A stretch of DNA of 64,000 bases. Source: Amphiura filiformis. Taxonomy: Eukaryota; Echinodermata; Ophiuroidea; Amphilepidida; Amphiuridae. The notes under the pieces were generated by a model. That model was not told the origin of the DNA and ran no database searches. It worked only from the letters and a program-made list of their open reading frames with translations. Location of the stretch: positions 44,130,667 through 44,194,666 of the forward strand of contig NC_092644.1 in the NCBI RefSeq assembly GCF_039555335.1. Direction: 5' to 3'. A program made the position numbers and the translations under genes. Positions 54,490 to 64,000 of the stretch are shown here, one piece after another (positions within the stretch are counted from its first letter, which is position 1; each line of letters opens with the position of its first letter).

Positions 54490-54527
54490 CTAGCGGGATA
54501 CCCGCGCTTCGCGCGGGTCCCCGCTAG
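54490..54527. repeat. GC-rich hairpin CTAGCGGG ... CCCGCTAG
   Basis: CTAGCGGGATACCCGCGCTT + CGCGCGGGTCCCCGCTAG folds into a two-part stem. The inner CCCGCGCTTCGCGCGGG is perfect. Such hairpins near CTAG occur at 3' ends of Helitron-like elements in marine invertebrates; that identity is inference. Confidence 0.5.
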
Positions 54528-54769
54528 ATGAGTAAATGGGAGCGATCACTAAAACACAGGCATGAGACTGCACTTTCCTAAAAAAACCTGAAAAAACTGA
54601 AAATGTGCGTGAAATTGGGCAAAAAGTACCAAAAACAGGCTGAAATTAAATAAAGTTGCGGAAATTTTGACTATAAAAAAAACTGAATTCAGTTTTTAAA
54701 CTGAAAATTCTCATGCCTGAAAACAGGAGGAATTACTGAAAAGGTAGAATCATTGAAAGGTAAATTTTA
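54528..54769. other. No gene seen
   Basis: AT-rich, with AAAAACTGAAAA-type runs and no supported feature. Confidence 0.4.
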
Positions 54770-55500
54770 TTTTTCTAAACCTGTCCCTTCTTGCATTTTC
54801 ATTTTCTTTTTAGTTTATTCTGCACGGGCCTAGTTTGTTTCCATTAAAACAAAATGCTATTTAGCTTGTGATTTTCCGTTTCCATGTTATTTATCTATAT
54901 CTAGGCCTAACCCCATTCCCATTATTTTCTAAATCTATCCTTTCTTATACGTTCCCTTTATAGCTTCATTTTTATCAGCTGCTTAGCTTGTGATTTCCGT
55001 TTCCTTCAGTTGTTATTTATTTTTCTTATTTTTCGTGATTAGTTTCTAATTTTAACTTCTTTTTTCCCTTAATTTTCCTGATTAGTTTCTTTTCTTTCCC
55101 TCTTTAGTTTGCACCCGTTTCATTTAGTTACTGTAATCATAACCTGTATAATAGGCCTACCCGTAGGCCTACCTTTTTTGTCTTCTTCTTTTTTTTCTAT
55201 TCATTTAGCTCATTTCTCTTCAGTTTCTTTTGCATCAGGTCTATTTTGTTCCCATGCTGCTTAGCTCGTGATTTCCGTTTCCATGTTATTCATTTATTGA
55301 GCCCCGTTCCCATGCATTATTTTATTAATCTACCATTTCTTACATTTCTCCTTTTAGTTTTGGCTTTTTTTCTACATTTTGTTCCCATTTTTCATCTTTC
55401 CTGCTTAGCTTGTGATTTCCCGTTTGAATTTTATCTATTTAATTCTGTTCTCATTATTTTAGGGTTTTTTTACGTTATTTATTGCGGGTAATCTCTTAAC
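54770..55500. repeat. Pyrimidine-rich degenerate tandem region
   Basis: GCTTAGCTTGTGATTTCCGT + TTCC recurs in variant form at about 54863, 54981, 55259 and 55404, each followed by similar CCCATT(T)-rich and TTTTAG-rich text. The plus strand is strongly C/T-biased throughout. Confidence 0.55.
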
Positions 55501-56945
55501 CGAATCCAGTACCATGTATATAATCCACAACCCGACCCATCCATAGGCCTACCTTTTCAGTTTTGTCTGATCCTTTCTTTTCTTTTCTATTTCTCTGGCA
55601 CGGAAAGTTGGTCTGTGCATATTCTGCACCCCGTACGTGCGCGTCACATTGCTCAGTAGGCCGACGTACTAACGCCAACCCCTGCTGCCAGTTAGTTACA
55701 GTACGCGCTACCACTGAGTTTTGACAACAAAAATCCCGGAAAAACCCGGTTTTAACCATATTTTCACTGATTTTGAGGCCAATTCTTGGTCTTGACCGTT
55801 TTCAACCAAATAAAGTGCAATGCGTTCCCCGTATATTCCTCAATCTCCCGTATGAATGTGGCTGTAAAACTAAACGACGATTCATTATAGGCCTAGAATA
55901 AATAATAAACTTCACGCGACGTAGCCTTAATCTCTTGGCTGCCAACTTCGGTGCAGTGGCGGAAAATGGGGTGCAGCTCGTAAGATCATTCTTTTAGTAC
56001 ACGATGTTGTGCATCTAGATAGCCTGAATCATTTCTTGGCCACCTCGCAGTTGGCAGAAAACAGGGCAATGTTGCTTTGCGTATGGTTTTTTAATGGAAA
56101 CATTATTACGCGGTTCACACTGTCCTTATTACCCACAATGCCACTGCATGCGATTTTGCATAGCAACACGATAGTTTTTTATGTTATTCTCTTAGTTACC
56201 ATCAATTTTTGCAAAAATGAACCTCAGATGGTTTAATGGCAATATGTACCCGATCAATGTACGAATAAATCAGAGCTGAAAGTGAAATCATCTCTGAGTC
56301 TATTCGCGCACAAGATTTAGCGACTTCCTTTTATTTATATAGATGTGTGATTTGCATAAAGAATAGATTCTTAAATATTTGTTTTCACTGAATACATTAT
56401 CCCCTTTTCGAGCCAAACAAATGAGGTACATTGTATAACAAAGAAAATTGCGATTCATTCCAACGCCTACAATGCGTGTACTACGCTCGCCGATCGTATT
56501 ACATGTAACTGCACGGAGCATAGCGCTCGACGTGTGTACATATAAGCTGACATCGATCGTTGAACTCTGAATAAAACCGGGTCGACCCGGTTTTAATACA
56601 AAAAGTAAAATTTTACTGTTATTAAAGCACTTCAGGCATAGTCTTTTACGTGGTATTTTAGTATACCACTGGGCATTATAATTTTGCAAAAAGTAGAAAT
56701 CCGAGTAAAATTGAGGGCGTCGCTGTGAAGCAAATCACAAACTGCTAGATGTAAAAAATTTTAAACGAATTCAAACCCTGCTCAGTCATGAGCTGATTCT
56801 AAATATTTTGAACACTTGAGGAGTTGTTCTGGTAACCTGCAGTTTCAATTTAAGTATTGGAAATGCCCAGGCTACAGGGACTGAGCTACTAACCAGTACC
56901 ACTGCAGTATTTTGATCTTTTGCACACAATTATTTACTGTAAAAC
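55501..56945. other. No gene seen
   Basis: Frames such as 56300-56689 minus lack any support. A short GC-richer patch lies at 55620-55700. Confidence 0.35.
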
Positions 56946-58640
56946 GGGGTGACTTTGGACAGTGGGGTGACTTTGGACACACATAGGAAAAACTATTATT
57001 TCATGTACAGGCTGTTTTACCTTTCATGGCCACGCGTTTTGAACTCGCCACCCAAAAATGGTGGTTTTGTTACGCTTTTCCAAATCGAGACTCGTTCAAA
57101 TTGTTATATCTCTGCTTAAACAAAAGGTATTGTAGTGTGTTTGGTGTCATTTTGTAGCTAAATGAGTGACCTAACAGACCTCCAAAGGAGAATTGTTTAT
57201 CAGCTAAGATAGTGGAGTTATAATTTTTTGAGTTCAGAATGGCCGAGGTGGTTGTTGTGGCGGTGGCGGTGGCGGTATGTACAAAGTCTATGAGAAATAT
57301 AGATTTTGTGTGTGCACGTTGAATCAACTGATCATATCTTTGCATCCATATGGGCTACAGGCATGGTTAAGAGCTCTTGTGAAAGGTTATTAATTATGCT
57401 AATTGTTTTTAATCATTTTAAACTCTTTATGATTGGTTTAGTCTATAAAATACAAACTTTTACGTACAAAACTACCCGTTTTCATATTAAACACTGTAGT
57501 AAGCAATGCGGATGTCTTCAAAATCTAAAAGTTGCTGTAAATTTGTAATTACTTACCCTATCATAGTCAAAGTAAACATTTTCTGAGAGGAAATTTGATG
57601 AGGAATCTAAATATGGACTTACTTTTTCTGTATGGGTTAGGGGTAAAATGTTTCAGCTCAAAATATGTTGAATTGTAAAAAAATTGAACATATTTTGGGA
57701 CACCCTGTATTCTGAGATTACCAAACAGCTGTGATTTTTTTTCTTCCAAAGTCAGTAGGCTCCCCCTAACCTCTAACCAAATCAATGTTGTTTACTTTGT
57801 TTATATCTGCAAGTTAGTAATAAGCAATGCATTAAGTGACCCATTTTTTATTTGGAAATTTTTTTTTCCACCCTGTATAACTTCAAGGTCACCCTGTACA
57901 ATGAGTTGAAATGTGTATATTTAAATTGCTTTTGCCTTCAGCTTTCCAAAAATGTATACTTTTGCTAGTTTAGGGTTGATAGTTGTGGAGATATTCTAAT
58001 TTGAAACTTGATAGATGTAAAAATTCATAATATTTGTGATGTAACGCCAAGGGTGGCGAGTTCAAAACACACAGCCTCATATATTTCTAAGAATATTTTT
58101 ATATGTTCAAACAGTTCAATGATATGTGGTAATGTATGGACATTACAAATGACTTAAGTTTCCCAGTATTATGTGTTATCTTATGTTTTTCATAACTTTT
58201 TAGCTGGGCCCATAAAATACAGGATTTTTGTGGTGGTCAAACTTTCGGTACTCCACCGGAACATAAGATTAAGAGTGGAAACTCGAGCCTGTTGGTTGGA
58301 TAGTGAACACAGATGAATCAAGAACCTACCTGGATAGTCATGATATCTACCCACTCTTAAGAATTTAAAAGCAGGCTGTGTCCAATGTCACCCCAGGGTT
58401 TGGCTTCGTTTCCAGGGTGACTTTCTTTGGACATAATAAACGAATGCCAAAAAATTTGACACTTTGTTTAAAATACACCACAGTGACCTTGCCCTACCCC
58501 AACAGTGTCGTCTGTGCTCCTACCCACCTCACAACTACTTCCACCCTCTCCATTGCTCTACTCTTCATTTTGGGGTGACTTTGGACATGCACTGAATGCA
58601 TGGTGTCCAAGTCACCCCAAACCCAGGGGTGACTTTGGAC
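56946..58640. repeat. Region bounded by GGGGTGACTTTGGACA motifs
   Basis: GGGGTGACTTTGGACA occurs at 56946 and 56963 on the left and at 58571 and 58625 on the right. Inverted forms are at 58603 (TGTCCAAGTCACCCCA) and about 58379. The arrangement suggests element ends or a local motif array. 57247-57276 is a GGCGGT microsatellite. Confidence 0.5.
57036..58068. mobile_element. 1.03 kb element with GTTTTGAACTCGCCACCC ends
   Basis: GTTTTGAACTCGCCACCC at 57036-57053 is exactly inverted as GGGTGGCGAGTTCAAAAC at 58051-58068. It lies inside the previous region. No transposase frame; short minus-strand frames are not supported. Confidence 0.65.
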
Positions 58641-59451
58641 AAACTTTGCCCCCTAAAATTATCGGAAAATAAAATAAACTCGAGTTGACTCTATGGGCAT
58701 GAACTGTCCTCTATTGCTACATGTACTTGCTAAACCCAACATGAAACTCAGAATTCTACTGATCATTAAAAAAATATATACGACAATACATCAAAATTGT
58801 CCGAAGCCACTCCGCACAGTGTCATCGCCCCGATATCTCCATGGTAGAAATCGCCATGGTAGGTTGAATCCACAGCCACGAAAGGTAATTTTATTCCGAC
58901 CTTATGAGACGCATATAATTAGCCAAGTGACCTGATTAAGGCTACGGACAATAGCCGGGGTAATTGATTTCTCGCTGTGTGAGTAAGCTTGTATACGACA
59001 TTGGCATTGCGGTCAATTGTCATACTGCCTCCACTGGAGTAGTGCCTGCGCGCTGTAGTCCATACAAGACCAACGCAATATAAAATTAGCGATTTTGGTC
59101 AGATTTTGAGTTCAAGACTCACGGCCGTTTCTCAAAGCGCAAACTAACGACTATCATATATATCTATTCAACACGTATTTTCAAGTGTATGAGACCAGAT
59201 CTGGTTTCTTGAGACGAAATCATTTACGGGAGATATTCATCATTTTCTAACCCGGTTACAACTCAATGGACAGTGGTTATCCGAAGATTTTCGTCTGATA
59301 TCAAAATTAAAAATCGTGCATAGCAATTCATGTGTATCGATCCCGTGTATTCATTTTAGTGTCTCTGCTGCACCAAATAATTATTAGCCAGGCGATGTCG
59401 GTGTGCCCCGTTTTACGCCGCGGTACTACATGTACGAGTAGACGTTATTAT
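58641..59451. other. No gene seen
   Basis: Nothing supported apart from chance open frames. Confidence 0.4.
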
Positions 59452-59461
59452 GGGCGGCCGT

Positions 59462-59985
59462 GAGGGCCAAAAGGGTCTCAAAACTACACAAGGGTCTCAA
59501 AAGTATAATAAGGTCTCAAAAACACACAAAGGTCTCAGAAATAAACACACAGTAATGTCTCAATAGCACAATACGGTCTCAAAAACAGAGAAAGGTCTCA
59601 AAAACAGAGAAAGGTCTCAAATACAGAGAAAGGTCTCAAAAACAGAGAAAGGTCTCAAAAACAGAGAAAGGTCTCAAATACAGAGAAAGGTCTCAAAAAC
59701 AGAGAAAGGTCTCAAAAACAGAGAAAGGTCTCAAAAACAGAGAAAGGTCTCAAAAACAGAGAAAGGTCTCAAAAACAGAAAGGTCTCAAAAACAGAGAAA
59801 GGTCTCAAAAACAGAAAAAGGTCTCAAAAACAGAGAAAGGTCTCAAACACAGAGAAAGGTTTCAAAAAAGAGAAAGGTCTCAAAAACAGAGAAAGGTCTC
59901 AAAAACAGAGAAAGGTCTCAAAAACAGAGAAAGGTCTCAAAAACAGAGAAAGGTCTCAAAAACAGAGAAAGGTCTCAAAAACACG
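59462..59985. repeat. 19-base minisatellite, type 1 (AAGGTCTCAAAAACAGAGA)
   Basis: After about six diverged units (59462-59575), some 21-22 near-identical units of AAGGTCTCAAAAACAGAGA follow. Homogeneity in the later part indicates recent expansion. Confidence 0.9.
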
Positions 59986-60345
59986 CTATGGTCTCAAAAA
60001 CACGTTAAGGTCTCAAAAACACGTTATGGTCTCAAAAACACGTTATGGTCTCAAAAACACGCTATGGTCTCAAAAACACGTTATGGTCTCAAAACACGTT
60101 ATGGTCTCAAAAACACGTTATGGTCTCAAAAACACATTATGGTCTCAAAACACGTTATGGTCTCAAAAACACGTTATGGTCTCAAAAACACGTTATGGTC
60201 TCAAAAACACGTTATGGTCTCAAAAACACGTTATGGTCTCAAAACACGTTATGGTCTCAAAAACACGTTATGGTCTCAAAAACACATTATGGTCTCAAAA
60301 ACACGTTATGGTCTCAAAAACACGTTATGGTCTCAAAACACGTTA
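59986..60345. repeat. 19-base minisatellite, type 2 (TTATGGTCTCAAAAACACG)
   Basis: About 18-19 units in which the spacer half changes to CACGTTAT while GGTCTCAAAA stays. Several units lack one or two A residues in the same way, and blocks of units recur in the same order, a sign of higher-order duplication. The long frames read across it (VSKTRYGLKNTLWSQ) are repeat artefacts. Confidence 0.9.
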
Positions 60346-62459
60346 TAAAATACGCCAATGTCTCAAACCAGGTATTACAACCGACCGTTATATGTGCAGT
60401 ACCGCATGCAGTACTATACTGCACACATCAGCAGGCGAAACTACACATTCTGTCACGCACTTCCGCATGAGGAACTACATATCCCAACTTGCATTTCCGC
60501 ATGCGGTGATGCAGGTCGGGATGTGCAGTTCCGCATGGGGAACTGCAATATTTTTGGTGTATTTCCGCATGGGGAATTTCGGTATATAGGCCTATGGATG
60601 GGTCATTTTGTTTTCAAAATTGTCTTAATTTCTTTTGGAAAATAGACCAACTTTGCATCACTGCAGCCAAAATGTTTCTCAAATTGCTTGCGGTTGTAAA
60701 AACTAAGACAATTTGTGTTAGACAATTTGTGTTAGATTTGGCCAAAACTTTTGTCCAAATTTCTTACAAAATTACAAGTTGGACTTAAAAAGTCTTATCA
60801 TATAATGCGACTGAAAAGAAATTTTGCATATTTGAACACGTTCCTAACGTTTTCCTACACCTTTTAGGGTGTAATATAGAAACGTTGCCCAAAATATATG
60901 TGCCAAAAATTGCTTGCCCCCCCCCCCCCCACCCTTTCGACCTGCCAAAAATTACTTGACCCGCCCTTTCGACCTGCCAAAAATGCTTCCCCTTTGACAT
61001 GCCAAAAAATCTTTATGTCCCCCTATAATTCACCACCCGGCCCGGGGTACAATTTATTGCACCACCCCTGACAAGTTCAGGCGCCTAGAGGTGTAAATTA
61101 TGAATTGAATAGAAATTTAGTATGAAATGGGTCTATTGAGAAGATTTATCAATTTTGTCCAGGTATTTGGAACATGGGATCACTCAGGGTCCTGGGTCCA
61201 CCCCATATTGGTATATCACTGTGGAGGATGAATCTTATTCAAAAATTGAGTTTTATTGGAATTCAGCAGCAGGCATTGCATTCACTAATTTGGATATTTT
61301 CAAAACAACTTGCACCTCCCCTCATCAAAACAAAACTTCACTGAAACCCTCAGTTTTTGGCAAAAATCAATGCCTGTTTTACACAACAGAAAAAAAGTCT
61401 TCTTTGTGCAAGGGGTAAATGTGAAAGATAAAAGGCATCACAAAGAGAATATTTTGAGGCAATTTATGAATTGTTTTCAGCTCAAAAACATTGACATATT
61501 TTGCTTAAAATTGTTTTCCTTATAAATTTGGGTTTTTTTCTTGTTTCACCCCTTGCCATTAAAAAAGCTCAACAATTAACTTGTCTAATATTGATCAGCA
61601 CATACACCAGTCACCATGAAAACAAACACATAGATGCATGTTAAATTGTATTCTTATTTATAGTCACTTTATTTTTCTAAACACACACAAGTATTCCAAC
61701 ATGTGGTCAGTATACGTACATGTATGATTCAAACAAAAATACACAAAGTTGTAAAACCTAAAGCATGTGTTACATTTTTAGAATTATTAATAAATTTGTT
61801 GTTTAAAATTATCAAATTTTACTAGCAGTGCACGTATTATTTTGAATATGCATAATTAACATTAAAAGTTGTGTTGTTTGTCTGTCACTTTTTAATTGAT
61901 TTAAGGAATATCAACAAGGAATTACAAGAATCATAACAAAGCAGCCATGAAAGTGAAAATTTTAGCTCTTTTGACTTTGGGAACTCAGGCCTGTACATGG
62001 GGGAGTGGGGAGGGGTGCGACCACACCTTCACCCCCAAATTTGCACAAGTATACACAAAGTACCAAAATATCACATTTTTGTGAGCATAGCAAGCAAAAA
62101 AATCAGTTTTTTTACGCTTTTTTGGTCAAAAAAAGGTGAAAATTCCACTTTTCACAATATCACCCCCTGAAAAAGTGCACTTTCTCAAAATCAGCATCTC
62201 CAAAAAATCCTGCGTACTACGGGCCTGACGGAACTGTGACCTCTAAACTTACAGCTAAAGAGCATTACTTCTTGCCATTTATATAAAGCACTTATGATTT
62301 AGAGCTAATAATTCTGTTTGTACTGAATTTATTCCTAAAAATCACGGAATTCACCTTTAATGCCAAATTTGAGTACTTTCTACCACTTTTATGAAAGTAC
62401 ATAAAAGATTCTGAATCAGCACCCCAAAATTGACTAAGAACACTTCTCAAACCTTGTAT

Positions 62460-62540
62460 AGCTCTCTGTGTAGATCCCAGTCCGAAACCCCGTCAGTCCG
62501 ACACCAGCGCCTTAGACCGCTCGGCTATCAAGGCTTGATG
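62460..62540 (-). other. Degenerate tRNA-like (SINE head) sequence
   Basis: The minus strand reads GATAGCCGAGCGGTCTAAGG + CGCTGGTGTCGGACTGA. This is a clear box A like that of tRNA-Leu/Ser. The expected box B is degenerate (GGGTTTCGGACTGGGATC), and no sound anticodon stem forms. A tRNA-derived SINE remnant or tRNA pseudogene is most likely. Confidence 0.5.
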
Positions 62541-63352
62541 GTGTCATGATGAAAATTTAAAAATATAATCACAACTTCATTACTTCAACATACCACGTGA
62601 CAAGCAAATACAGAAAACGTACCATATTTTGGAATTTTATTTGTTAAAAACATTAATGTGTATTAATAGCGCTCAATTGTTGATAACTGCGTGTTTTATA
62701 TACAGAAATAGGAATGAGGTAGTATAATCGATTTTGATTCACACGAACTCTTCCCGTATACTAAAAGCATAGATTATCAATGTGGCGTGGCCTACCATTT
62801 TTCTTGTAGCTTCTTTTATACACGTCGATGTTTTCATCAATTACACAATTAATCCACATTAGACCCATAATTTTATTTCAGGAAATAAAAGATTAGATTA
62901 CCATAAAAAACGAAACAGTTATCATTGGTTGGGTCTAATGTAATTTATACATGGAATTTTCAGCGTTTTTTCTATCGCCATTCTCGCTCAATTAAAAAAG
63001 TATTTTGGCGTATATAAAATTGAAATAAAATTTTCTGCCTCATAAACGACATCAAATGTGCCACAATTGGGTATCACGAATCGTTATATATGATGTGCAG
63101 TTAATATTCATATTTTCTTTCCAGAGGATGCTTCAGTTTTGACAGGAAAAATATTTCACTCGGTTATTTTAAAAAGGTAACCACGCTTCCCTAGAATGTG
63201 CAATAATTACAATTAAAATTTTTCTTATTCTAACAGCAAGCGTTTCTAAAATGCAGTATGGCGAAATGTGGTGTAGATATTTTAACAAACCATCTAACCC
63301 AATAAGTATGATAGGGCCTATATTGCGACGAGCTTAGTAACTTAATTTAGCA

Positions 63353-63530
63353 TGTGATCCTAGCATCCTTTTTATGACATTTTTAGTAGATATCCACGAA
63401 AAAAGCTTATTCACAAAATTTCAATCCGATTTTATGCGTTTGCGAGTTACGCATGATTATGTGTATTATTCCATAGGCCACTGTTGTAATTTCGATCTGG
63501 TATACGGTACCAGAACAAAATTCAAATTTT
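63353..63530. repeat. Interspersed repeat A, copy 2
   Basis: Matches 2265-2437 in the same orientation. It ends about 200 bases before the right terminal repeat of the 4.5 kb element, so it was either captured or inserted there. Confidence 0.7.
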
Positions 63531-64000
63531 TGCTAAATGAATTAATCTGCAAGAAATATTTAGTACATAAACATTATGTAGCCAAAATTTCCCAATGGTA
63601 TAAAAATCTCAACTTTTTGTTGTTGAAAAAGTGGGGGATGAGGCTGTGGATCACGAAATGCCCTTTTAACTGCATGTCAAAGCACGTAGCCATTTGACTT
63701 AAACTTTTGATTAATACATCTAATTCGGAAATGTACCAAAAATTGCATTTCCCCATGCGGAAATACACCAGATATATTGCAGTTCCCCATACGGAAATAC
63801 ACCAAAAATATTGCAGTTCCCAATGCGGGACTGCAAGCGGATGTTGCAGTACTGTATGCGGTACTGCATATATATATACGGTCGGTTGTAAAACCTGATT
63901 TGAGACCTAGACGTGTTTTTGAGACCAAGATGTGTTTTTGAGACCAAGACGTACTTTTGAGACCCTTTTGGCACTCACGGCGCGGCCGCCGGGGTCAAAA

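Larger units (their letters stand above)
59452..63993. mobile_element. 4.5 kb non-autonomous TIR element with expanded terminal minisatellite
   Basis: The left end GGGCGGCCGTGAGGGCCAAA + AGGGTCTCAAAA is matched inverted by TTTTGAGACCCTTTTGGCAC + TCACGGCGCGGCCGCC at the right edge of the window. Inside both ends come GGTCTCAAAA units, then ACAACCGACCG, GCAGTACCGCAT and repeats of ATTTCCGCATGGGGAACTGC with TTTTTGGTGT. Left terminal homology spans 59452-60560, right about 63735-63993. The 3.1 kb interior has no transposase frame. It includes poly(C) at 60917-60930, a tRNA-like piece and a copy of repeat A. I cannot assign a superfamily. Confidence 0.75.

Noticed and set aside
56300..56689. 129-codon minus-strand frame
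   Set aside because: No recognisable domain or gene structure around it; probably chance.
57070..57345. 91-codon minus-strand frame with TATATATTTT residues
   Set aside because: Its distinctive part is a translated GGCGGT microsatellite inside a TIR element.
59462..60345. Regular 19-base repeats considered as a CRISPR array
   Set aside because: Units are contiguous without unique spacers, and the genome is eukaryotic.
60026..60589. A 187-codon open frame with repeated KTRYGLKNTLWSQKHVMVS
   Set aside because: It is the translation of a 19-base minisatellite; all three plus-strand frames give the same peptide cycle, so it is not a gene.
62460..62540. Functional tRNA-Leu gene
   Set aside because: Only box A is good; the anticodon arm and box B do not fold or match.

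Overview
The window is AT-rich animal nuclear DNA, not bacterial or viral. The evidence is split genes with GT-AG introns, TATA boxes, AATAAA signals, a non-LTR retrotransposon with a PHD finger and a 2A-like peptide, and many foldback and MITE-type DNA elements. The retrotransposon type and the form of the one recognisable host gene suggest a marine invertebrate, most likely a deuterostome such as an echinoderm or hemichordate. That placement is inference. A 200-base run of N at 49062-49261 is a scaffold gap.

Genes. The one clearly recognised host gene is a syntenin (SDCBP) orthologue on the minus strand. It has seven coding exons between 45855 and 39898, and probably a non-coding first exon with a TATA box near 46.6 kb. 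All splice phases agree, but coding exon 2 carries a 2-base surplus in a GA/TC repeat that breaks the frame. At the left edge, minus strand 652-542 is the first coding exon of a small secreted protein with a signal peptide and a TATA box. Plus strand 3076-3431 looks like the last exon of an unidentified acidic protein, with a frame break at a G run and an 81-base in-frame insertion. A weaker orphan open frame lies at 5290-5491.

Mobile DNA fills most of the rest. 8244-11918 (minus) is an uninterrupted 1224-codon non-LTR ORF: hydrophobic stretch, 2A-like GDIHCNPGP, PHD finger, AP endonuclease, reverse transcriptase. 13.7-25.1 kb is a run of foldback elements, ending in a 2.28 kb near-palindrome. 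26.0-33.9 kb is a nested pile: a dead LINE whose middle is inverted, cut by a GC-ended element with 11-base flanking repeats and by an interspersed repeat that itself holds a 1.1 kb TTAA-flanked element. Smaller elements sit in the introns and 3' region of syntenin. 49.84-51.29 kb is a TIR element with an array of paired motifs (TTGACAGACA with GTATGTTAC). 59.45-63.99 kb is a 4.5 kb TIR element; its left terminal repeat has expanded into more than 40 copies of a 19-base GGTCTCAAAA minisatellite and its right one holds only about four.

Several repeats occur two or three times here, so paralogous empty sites can be read directly. They show the insertion points of the TTAA element (29.5-30.6 kb), the foldback at 15.2-16.0 kb and the MITE at 36.4-36.7 kb. 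No CRISPR array, rRNA gene or intact tRNA gene was seen; one degenerate tRNA-like stretch lies at about 62.46-62.54 kb.
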